Positions 55,683 through 64,000 of a stretch of DNA of 64,000 nt are shown in pieces. This stretch comes from Salvator merianae (Eukaryota; Chordata; Lepidosauria; Squamata; Teiidae). A program made the translations under genes and the position numbers. The DNA lies in the NCBI GenBank assembly GCA_003586115.2, contig QVOM02000074.1, positions 3,984,863 through 4,048,862 on the forward strand, in the 5' to 3' direction. Numbering within the stretch: the first letter of the stretch is position 1; every line of letters begins with the position of its first letter. Under the pieces are notes generated by a model, which worked only from the letters and a program-made list of their open reading frames with translations, was not told where the DNA came from and made no database searches.

Positions 55683-57562
55683 CACAGCCCGCAAAGGGAG
55701 CTGCTCACTGATTGGCCACTCCCCACCTCTTTGCTGAAGAGATTTTCCAAACCATTAACTCTTTAACTGCCAGGTTTCTCTCTCCCTTTTCAACTCCCAG
55801 TTTGAACTCCCAGTTCAACTCTCCCTTATTCTCTCTTCCCCCCCTTATTCTCGGTTCAACGATGCCCCAGGGAACTGGAGCAGAGGGCAAGGGAAAAACC
55901 CTGCCAGTTAAGTACTTGAATAGAAACTGCTTGAAGCTTTTAACTAAGAGAGATTTGCCAGCACAGGAAGAAAAGGGGAGGGAGAAGATTTGCCGGTGCG
56001 GAGAAACTTTTCAACCCCCTTGCCTTCTGTAGTTAAAAAAGCACGCTGGACTTTAGTAGCTAGGGGCTTTCTCCCAATCCTGATGCTACTGATGTCTTTT
56101 TTAATCTACAGAAGGCAGGGAGTTTGGAAAGTTTCTCGGTGCCGGCAAGAGCTCGCTCACCCCCTCCCTTCTTGTGCTATTGTCCTGCAGATTCCTGCAA
56201 GGCTCTGATTGGTTGAGGTGCTCCCCAAGGCGACCTGAAAGCACAGAAAAGCTGATTATGGAAGAGGTGACCCAGGCAGCCTCAGAGAGGCACAGAGGCA
56301 TTTTTTTCAGAGAGCTTTGTGAACACTGCAGCTTCCGTGCGACTGGAAGCCGACCAAAATAGCCTGTCTGATCACACCCTGAATATCACACTAACAGGCA
56401 ATATTTCAGAGATAACCGCTCCAGAATTACCAGCTGTTAGCTAGACAGGGTGGGGAACCATACTGTCCATGCACATTTTAGTGGTGTGCACATCCAAGTA
56501 TTTTGCTGAGGTGAAATACCCAGAAGTGCATGATGCCACCATTGTGCTTGCATAGCCATCTTTTTCAGCCCCCCCACACGCATCGTGGCCAGACTGATGA
56601 TGGCGACTCCATCCAGAAGATAAGTAATAGTGCTATTTTTGAAAAACCCACCATGAGGGATTTTTCCCCCAAAAAAAGTTGGGTTTTCCCAAAATAGACT
56701 ATCATGTATTTTAGGGGGGATATAACATTGCTATGTTGGGGTTAGCTCAGATATGTGTGGCAATCCCATCATAGCAATGCCATAATGGCACTTTATTCCC
56801 CCTGTCTGGACAGGGCCAAATTCTCCTGTCCCCGAAAGGTAAATTGTTCAATCCGTTATATAACTAAATACATGCATACTATATACATACTATATACAGT
56901 AGGTATTACCAATAAATAAACAAACAAAAGAAAAATAGATCCCCTACAAGTAACCAAATTACGATTATCCTTGTTTTAAAGTACATAACTAAAGGATTAA
57001 TTAAGAAAGTAAACACCCATTAGGGGACTGAGTTCAGTTCTGGGGATTATTAAGATTACTCATATAAAACCACCAGTTCATTCAGGAAAAATGATTTTTC
57101 ATTTGGATAGATAATTATGTTATTCTTTCCCTTGAATTATGATTTTACACATTTTATGATTATATGCTTTTATTTGTAATCTTGATATGGTCGAAAGACT
57201 AATCAATAAACTGACATTTGATTTTTCATTTGGCTTGAGGCTTGTTCAAAGTATCTCTAATATTTCTTCCCTAGTGACCAGCCTGTTTGCTTTGCCTGAG
57301 CGTTCTCTGTCCAAACCTCTCTGATTGCCAGCGTTAGAAGCTTTGTTTCTGCCTGGGTCATCTGCAGAAGAAGATTCCTGGAAAAGCTATTAATTTTCTT
57401 CTTCTTCAGAGTTCTGTGGGAGATCCTGGACCTTTCTGCACTTGGCTTTATTCTGGATTATATCCCAGAATAGGGACCTGCTGTCCACATGTTAGTACAG
57501 ATTACAGCAGGCCCCAGGTGGGGGGCTGTCATAGTTCATACTAGCATGCAGATGATAGGTCC
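55683..57562. repeat. Tandem duplication, unit 2 (1,880 bp)
   Basis: Direct tandem copy of 53803-55682. It begins inside family B (ACAGCCCGCAAAGG) and ends inside the TIR element at 57428-57608. The junction has about one base of microhomology (C). It holds a second family C copy at about 56380-56833. Confidence 0.96.
57107..57218 (+). mobile_element. 112-bp LINE copy, duplicate of 55227-55338
   Basis: Copied with the 1,880-bp unit, TSDs included (57092-57106 and 57219-57233). Not an independent insertion. Confidence 0.93.
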
Positions 57563-57608
57563 CTATTCCAGGATATAATCTGGAATAAGGGCAAGTGCAG
57601 AAAGGGCC
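57428..57608. mobile_element. Short TIR element, 3-bp TSD CCT (181 bp)
   Basis: The ends GGACCTTTCTGCACTTG and CAAGTGCAGAAAGGGCC are inverted with one mismatch; CCT at 57425-57427 and 57609-57611 is a perfect TSD. Close relative of 42077-42256. Complete here, whereas the copy at 55548 lacks its right end. Confidence 0.94.
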
Positions 57609-57804
57609 CCTGGGAACGCACCAGAACCACATCACAAATTTCCCTGGCTTGTTCTGGGGTATTTGCCTTATGCCGTTTCCCTTAAACAAAATTATCAATG
57701 CCCCTGGAAAAATCCAGTGGTATAATACCTGGGTGAGATCAACTCCCAAGGAAATGGCCCACAGAAAGGAAAGTAGTAAACACAAAGTGCCAACACCACT
57801 TTGA

Positions 57805-57970
57805 TCTCTTTTTTTCTGGGTAACAATGTCAGGAAATAATTCTTGATACACAGTTATAATTTCATTGTCCGGTATTAGTGAATCTAAATTTCTTAAAGCA
57901 AAATAAACCTCCATTCTCTTATTGTAAGATTCAAATGCTATCATAACATCACACAGAGGTTTCAAAAGGC
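57805..57970 (-). pseudogene. L1-like ORF1 C-terminal fragment
   Basis: The minus-strand frame reads KPLCDVMIAFESYNKRMEV, then YFALRNLDSL and ITVYQELFPDIVTQKKRD. The order fits the ORF1 RRM (DV.I.F.....R..V..ALR), then the segment before the C-terminal domain (I.I..DLP..T...R). It is short and isolated, so the family call is moderate. Confidence 0.5.
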
Positions 57971-58440
57971 CTGGTCTGGAGAGTATCGCCCTATTAGCCC
58001 TTTAAAAATAAAGCAGCAAAAATAAAAAGGGTGTTTTTGAGAGTATACCTAAATCTATACAGCATAAATTTGGGCAAAAATTAATATAATGCTGAGTGTA
58101 TCAAGGACACTGAAACTGACAGTCCAGGGTCCATGTCCTATCGCTCTATGCATTGGGTCATTAATTATGCCATAATTGAATATCAGCATATGAACTGCAA
58201 TGGAAAACCTGAAGCTGAGTCTCCATTTTTCAGTAGAGATGCCTTGTTCAGGTCCTCAGGACATCCAGTCTCGATCAAACTATCAAACTGGTGCAAACTA
58301 TGGCAGGCTTGGGACTTGGTGTAGTCTGCACTAGCATGCAGTGTCAGGTCCCTATTGCAGGATACGATCTGGAATAAGGCCCAGTGCAGAAAGGGCCATG
58401 GAGACACAGCCTATGTTCCACTTATGCACACTGAGACCTT
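57971..58440. other. Right-end fragment of a short TIR element plus unassigned sequence
   Basis: 58330-58396 contains CTAGCATGCAG, TGGAATAAG and CAGTGCAGAAAGGGCC, matching the right half of 57428-57608. The left half is absent. The rest has no recognised feature. Confidence 0.6.
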
Positions 58441-59504
58441 GGGCATGTTTGCACTTGTAACTAGTGAGCGTCAGGAATGCTCACTAGACAAGTGCATTCA
58501 CATCGGCAGATGGCCGTAATGACTGGCAGCGGACCTCATCTGCTGCCGATCGTTACTACCGCTGGACAAGGAAAAAGGTGTCCGAATTCTCACCTGAAGC
58601 TCAAAGTGAACTTCAGCTGAAGATTCGTTTGCACCTACTTTGTCCACGATGGCCATCTTCCGGGTGATCAGCCCACCCATCACGCATGCGTGATCTCGTG
58701 ATCACGCAATGCATGATGGGCAATGGGGCCTACTCCATTGGGCCCGCGCGAGGCCCCAGTCGGGCCCATGCCACTGCAATTGGGCCTGGGACGCCGGATG
58801 GGGCTGTGCTGCGCTCCGTCCTGTGTTTCGGTGCCCAGGCGCAGGCGCAAAGGGCAGTCGCCGTGACAGCAGCCTACAAGCGTCAGGCTGCTGCCATGGT
58901 GACCAGGAGGCCCACGCAGTGTGCATGCCGATGACGCCGCTCACGCATGCGAACTGGGTCCCTCCCCCCATAGCGCGATTGGGCCTTCCCGATCAGGCCC
59001 GCAGCACCCCAGTCAGGCCCGCCCAGCCTCATTGGGTTGATCAGGCCGCCCTGATCGGGTCGGACATGCCCGATTGGGGCGCTGTGGACCTGATCGGGAA
59101 CGCCCGATTGCACTATGGAGGGAGGGACCCAGTGTGCAAGCGCGAGTCGCGTCATCAGCGTGCGCAGTGCATGGGCCTCCAGGTCACCATGGCAGCAGCC
59201 TGACGCTGGCAGGGCACTGCCGAGATGACCACGCAAACACCAGACAGGGCGCAGCATGGCCCCATCCAGCATTGCAGGCACAATCAAGGCAGCGTAGGCC
59301 CCAGTGCCCACCGCGTGTGCGCACGCACGCGTGTGGAGCTGCTGCTGTCACCATGGCAGCAGCCAGACACCTGCCGTCTGCTGTCATGGCTAGGATCAGG
59401 CATGGCTACTGGCATTCGCCCTCACGGTGTCTACAGGATGGAGTCTGTTCCACGCTAGAATGTACTAATTAGCCCATTCTAGCATGGGAAGTGCGAACAG
59501 GCCC
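58441..59504. mobile_element. Long GC-rich TIR element with hairpins (1,064 bp)
   Basis: The left end GGGCATGTTTGCACTTGTAA and right end GGGAAGTGCGAACAGGCCC are inverted. Flanks CTT and CTC would be a 3-bp TSD with one mismatch. Same hairpins as 36400 and 49201, at about 58592-58622 and 58675-58721. GC-rich core with GGCCCGATCGGG-type blocks. The frames at 58709-59472 arise from GC content and have no motif. Confidence 0.88.
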
Positions 59505-60166
59505 CTCATATGCTATGGACCCATATTCAGCTGAGAAAAGCAAGGCTTTCAGTGGCTGACCTGCCCTATCTTGCATAACCCCACAGATGTGATCTGCAGG
59601 CAGTTGTCATATCTACTTTGCCTACCCCTCAACAATAACAACCAGGAAGCCGAATTCTGCAGGAGAAGATAGGAAGTGATGATGTTACACAGAGTTATGT
59701 GATGCAGAAACAGCACAGAAAACTTGACAGAACATAACACCATTTGAAATTGGTGCCAGTGCCACAACAAAGCCAAAAGTAAAAAGACGGATCCAGTGTG
59801 TAAAAGCTCAGGGGGCAGCATGACCTGGATAAAGGAATCTTTCAAAACAAACCATTATGTGGACTGAACAATAAAAACAAGGGGTCCCTACTTGCCATGA
59901 AAGCGGATATAGATCTACTGATCACACTGATATGCTTGGGTTTAAACAGGATTCTCAAAGAGCACCAGAGCATTGGACCACAAAAGAAAGCTGATATAAA
60001 TAGCAAGTCAGTTTTTGCTCCTTGACATTGCCAGCTGGACACAGATGGGACTCCCTCGGCAGGGAAATGACTCACTGGCTGTCCTACAAAGTCCTTCAGC
60101 ATAGCATTGGAATGGACTTTGGGGATGCTGCACACAAGCAGAGCTTCCAGAAGTCCTTTCTGACAC
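59505..60166. other. No recognised feature
   Basis: The minus frames at 59549-60196 have no motif. Confidence 0.35.
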
Positions 60167-60169
60167 TAT

Positions 60170-60508
60170 GGACATGTTTGCACTTTGGCCTAGCAAGCAT
60201 CAAACATGCTTGCTAGCCAAGGGCGTTCGCCCTTGGCGGAGGCCCGAGCAGCCGGGAACAGGCTTCATCCACTCCCAGTCGTGGATACTGCTGGTGAAAT
60301 AAGTAGTCGTCTGGAACCTTACCTGAAGCTCAGAGTGAGCTTCAGGTGAAGTCCCATTCGCACTTACCTTCACCATGGTGGCCGTCTTGCGTGTGATGTG
60401 CCCATCGTTCATGCGTGATCATGTGATCACGCATGCACAATGGGGCAATCAGGCCATTCTAAGGTGGAATAATTATCCCATTCCAAGGTGGAAAGTGCTA
60501 ATATGCCC
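60170..60508. mobile_element. TIR element with hairpins (339 bp)
   Basis: The left end GGACATGTTTGCACTTTGG and right end GGAAAGTGCTAATATGCCC are inverted; flanks TAT and TAC are a 3-bp TSD with one mismatch. It keeps the two hairpins of the long elements (CCTGAAGCTCAGAGTGAGCT near 60323, GCGTGATCATGTGATCACGC near 60413) but lacks the GC-rich core, so it looks like an internally deleted relative. Confidence 0.82.
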
Positions 60509-61200
60509 TACGCCAAAAGATTTTGACAGGCAGCCAGTAAGCTGTTCACATGCCAGCTGAGCAAAAATAATACTGGCTCTCCTAGCACTATTTTTACTTG
60601 GCTTGAACAGCTGGTAGACCACAACTGCCTGACACAGCATCAGGGCTGCCTGGTGGTCCAGCTGCGATATCGGCAAGGTACTGGCATTTTTGGTAGGTCC
60701 AAAACCCAGATTATTCCTGTCTCTTTAGAATGAACAGGAAAAATTGTGGATCCAAGGCATTACGTTGCATCATGGGCCAAAAGAATGGATCACTTTGGTG
60801 ACTTGCATTATTTTCTCAAGCCGCCCCCCCCCCCGACAAATACAGCTGTTTGCATATTAGGCATTTGCACTGATTTAATTTGGATGCATTCAGACCAGTC
60901 TGGCTGGAAAGAGTTTGGAGGCAGAGTAAGTTGGGAAGCAGCTAAAGAACTAGGTCTGATGTGCCATGGCCTTACATCAAGTCACTGATTGCTTGCTTTC
61001 TTGGAGCAATTCGGGAATTTAATGAATGCCAATTGCACAATATGTGGTAGTGTTGAACTAGAGCTTGGAGGAATGTAGATCCCTACGCAGCCAGAGAAGT
61101 TCACTACCTTTCAATCTAACAAGTTTTTGAAGGTAAACTTGTGGGGAAGAGAGTAGTTTGCACACTCTTGAGCTTTTCAAAAGACAAACTATAAAGACCA
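60509..61200. other. No recognised feature
   Basis: A C-run lies at about 60823-60834. No supported gene. Confidence 0.35.
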
Positions 61201-61224
61201 TTAATAAATAATCTTTCAGTCAAT

Positions 61225-61590
61225 CTACTGCAGCAAGAATTCTGTGTGCTCAAGTATGAAAATTGACCCAGGTACCAACTGTTGAGGACTGGGCTATAAA
61301 AGCGATAGAATTGGCAGAGAAACTGATATGTTTGTTACAAGATAAGAAGATTACAAACTTCTTGAAGAATTGGCAACCCTTTATGAACTTTCTGCAAAAC
61401 ACAGGGAAGGACTTATCCACCATAGGTTTTGAAGACTGAGTAATAATAGACTTCCATCTGGAGAAGATTAATGAAGAGAGACAAGACAAGTGGAACATTA
61501 AATGAACTGGTAGTCATCATGAAAGAGACCAGGAGTCAACTTTATATTTACTTTTTCTATTGTATATATTGAAACAAAATAAACTGGCTT
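61225..61590 (+). mobile_element. L1 LINE 3' end (ORF2 C-terminus plus 3' UTR)
   Basis: An open stretch at 61272-61439 encodes VPTVEDWAIKAIELAEKLIC, then KITNFLKNWQPFMNFLQ and STIGFED before TGA. It matches the C-terminal end of squamate L1 ORF2 (DW..KA.E.AE, NF...W.PF..FL). No ATG is near, so it is the tail of a longer ORF. The 3' UTR ends AAATAAACTGGC without a clear poly(A). 5'-truncated; the last 56 codons are undamaged. Confidence 0.78.
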
Positions 61591-62601
61591 TTAGGGAGAA
61601 TTACTTGTGTCAGCTATTTCTGCAAGACCCACAGCTCCTAGGCTGGTTCCACGAATTGTTCAGAGGGAAATTGCAACTGGTGAGTGTTTGTTGTTAAAGG
61701 GCAAAGGAATGAGTTCTGAGGCAGAGAATAATGCAAATCTTGACAATCTATGAACCAAACAAAATCATAAAAGGTACTTCTATTCTCAGGCTGCAATAGC
61801 CAACAACAGGCAGGAAATGGGCTCAGTAGAATATAACAGGCAGGCAATGATATACTGTAATGAGGCAAAAGAAAGTTTAGCAAGCAATATAACAAGAGTC
61901 TGAGCAAGACAGTGAAATTGTACTAAAGTGATGAGAGAGAATTTCTCAGTGTAAGGATGGTCTGTGGAATCTAGCAGAAGTCTGTATTGAATCTAAGCAG
62001 CTATCTCTCAGTTCCCAGTTCCATGGCCCACTTCTCCCAACTTGACCAATAAATATTTCCACTCTGTTCTCTCACTGTCCCAGGTAAAGTTGCTCTCCAC
62101 CCAACCTGATACTAAGTTCTGCCCAAGAGCACTATACTAACTAAAAAAAAGGACGCCCTCAGTATTTTCTATTGTTGTTGCAATGATGCAGAGCAGCATA
62201 AAGATGATTTTTAGCATGAACTGAAAACCCTGGAAAGAGAATCTTCCTCTCTCCCGCTCCTCCTGCCTTGGCTAGAACCTCCAAGTCTCCATATTCTCTC
62301 CCACTCAGCAAAGAGCTGCACATTTGGTGAGTGAGGATCATGGAGTGTTGTACTTTTCCTTCCCCTCTGCTACTTCTGAGTTTGTACATATGGTACACAA
62401 TCTCTACCTGTACAGAGATCTGAGAACAAAAACCATCTCCTCTACCTGCTTTTCCATTTCAGCCTGGTGAAGGCTTTTTGAAGATAAGACTTTGAGGGGA
62501 GAACCACTTATGTTGCTCCCCCTTGTCTTTGTTTGTTTTTCTTAGTTACAATAGTGCTTTGGGCAGAACTTAGAGCACTGTTGGGAAATAGCCCAAAAGT
62601 T
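61591..62601. other. No recognised feature
   Basis: The minus frames at 61638-61907 and 62159-62398 lack motifs. Confidence 0.35.
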
Positions 62602-64000
62602 GACTTCCGGGGAAGATGGCCGAATGTAGTTGCTGAGAGGAATTTTTCCTCTGAGCAAACCGCAACGTGAGGAGACAGAGGGGGGAGTTCAAACCCCCTC
62701 TGTCAGAAGATTTCATCTCCCTGAGTGACAGGGAGGCAGAGGGATTCCTCATTTGAGCTCCACCAAGTCTCCCCCCAGCGGGGGCGGCGAGAGATTCGCG
62801 GCAACCTGCGTGCGGATGAGACGAAGGAGCTGGGGGAAATTTGTCAACATTCCCGAGTCACGTTGTGTGTCGTCTTCAAGACTGTAAGTTCGGCCAATCC
62901 TCTTTTAATTTATGAAGACATTAAAACTAAGATAAACATTAAGAAAAGGAAAAGAAAAAAAAAACCCTCTACAATTGCAGCTTGGATAATGTATGCCGAA
63001 AGTTTAAACATCGTAATTCAGCAAGATACTAAAGTATTTGCAAAGGCTGTGAATCTTTAGATAAATCATTCAAAGTTCTGTTCTTCAGACACGCTGCGGT
63101 TTTCAGTGTCTCATTAAAATACATTTGAACTGTTCTTATCAGCTAAACAAGCAGGCAGTGAAGATAAAATGGGAGTTTGGTTTAATTAAGACAAAAGAAT
63201 TAAAAAAAAATGCCTTTAATCATTAGAGGGCTTCTTCAGAGAACTAAGTTACTAAGTCAAATATGGCGAGGAAAAAGTTGCAACTAGAAAAAAATGAACA
63301 GTCAAAAGAACAGAGGTGTGACTTGCAACCAGATTTACTTCTTTAAAAAATGGATGCTATTTTTCAAGAAATGCAGAGTTCCTTTGAGATTCAGGGGCTG
63401 ACTTTTGAGAGATTAAGACAAGACCTTAAAAATTAAATAGGTGCTATATGCACTGAACTTCATGAAACAAAGGATAAGGCTTTGAAACTGGATGATTTTA
63501 AGGCAGAAATTCCTCAGACAAAATTTATGGCTCAAGAAATACAGACTACAAGACAGGACGAGTCGTCACCACTACTGATAACAGTTCAAGGTTTTATTTT
63601 TTCACTGAAGGAAGCCTTGGAAAAAAATATTTCAGAGGAGGAAGGAACATATGAGGCGAATAATAACGGAAGCAATCCATATTTGGAAGCAACAAAGATT
63701 CAGACTGAAATCTGTGAATAAGACACAAAGTTTCTGGTTTAAACATGGAAAGGACTGGAGGAGGAAAAAAACAACTGAAGGAGTCAGAAGGGGGGACTTA
63801 AGAAGTGGCTGAGTAGAATAATGGGCAGAAGCCAAATTATTGAAAGACTGATACGAGAAGAAGATTCTGAGAGCTTGTGGAGATCAGATAAATATAATAA
63901 TCACGGCAGTGGATAGATTTTTGTGAAAACTGGAAACCCTCTATTGAACTTTTGCAAGATCTGAAAAGCGGACCTGGAAAATGGATTGGTGTTTGCTGGA
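62602..64000 (+). mobile_element. L1 LINE, 5' end present, runs off the window
   Basis: Starts with GACTTCCGGGGAAGATGGCC, typical of L1 5' ends (GGAAGATGGC, a YY1-like site that places transcription start in L1). A GC-rich 5' UTR of about 650 bp precedes ORF1. The 3' end and TSD lie outside the window. Confidence 0.72.
63263..63721 (+). pseudogene. L1 ORF1 N-terminal region, broken
   Basis: The start ATG at 63263 (MARKKLQLEKNEQSKEQ) opens a frame continuing in phase to 63721, interrupted by TAA near 63344 and 63435. It is rich in Lys, Glu and Gln (TKDKALKLDDFKAE, then QEIQTTRQDE), as expected for the coiled-coil part of ORF1 protein. After 63721 the frame is lost. About 63880-63990 reads WIDFCENWKPSIELLQ in another frame, which resembles the ORF2 C-terminus and may mean an internal deletion. 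Confidence 0.68.

Noticed and set aside
53825..56362. Conserved small proteins because identical frames occur twice
   Set aside because: The identity comes from the 1,880-bp DNA duplication, not from selection; the frames lie in non-coding TIR elements.
62602..62630. Host gene promoter at the GC-rich segment
   Set aside because: The GGAAGATGGC start and the following ORF1 identify an L1 5' UTR.

Overview
The window looks like intergenic or intronic DNA of a squamate reptile (lizard or snake). It is AT-rich overall and holds no host protein-coding exon, rRNA or canonical tRNA gene that I can support. The source is inferred from the repeat mix: RTE-BovB, CR1, L2, L1, another I/Vingi-like LINE, a Penelope-like element with a GIY-YIG endonuclease, Ty3/gypsy remnants, a Tc1-like end, hAT elements and a tRNA-derived SINE. 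Such a mix is typical of squamates. Nearly all open frames of 60 to 160 codons are chance frames or remnants of transposon proteins.

Layout. 0-9.3 kb: non-autonomous terminal-inverted-repeat (TIR) elements, a tRNA-derived SINE, an L2 tail and a BovB reverse transcriptase (RT) fragment. 9.3-11.3 kb: Penelope-like endonuclease gene and probable 3' region, interrupted by a TIR element that itself carries a 636-bp hAT with 8-bp target-site duplication (TSD). 12.2-13.6 kb: CR1 3' end and a TIR element. 17.5-23.6 kb: TIR element, then a decayed Ty3/gypsy element (gag, RT, integrase) split by a minus-strand LINE, then a Tc1-like end and a CR1 tail. 24-28.7 kb: L1 ORF1 remnant, a GC-rich TIR element, another LINE 3' end carrying a 106-bp hAT, and a minus-strand gypsy remnant. 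31.1-33.8 kb: a probable three-level nest (TIR element, CR1 inside it, hAT inside CR1) with a 325-base assembly gap. 36-60.5 kb: many TIR elements, several GC-rich with strong hairpins, plus L2 and CR1 fragments. 53.8-57.6 kb: a nearly perfect 1,880-bp tandem duplication. 61.2-64 kb: an L1 3' end and the 5' part of another L1 running off the window.

The strongest candidate for something under-described is the swarm of TIR elements whose ends resemble GGGCCTGTTCGCACTT. At least five copies have perfect 3-bp TSDs (TTT, TTG, CTT, ATA, CCT), and a relative with diverged ends has TAA. No transposase for them is visible here, so their superfamily is open. No host gene pathway or operon can be described. 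Coordinates of old repeats are approximate; TIR elements with matching TSDs are placed to the base.
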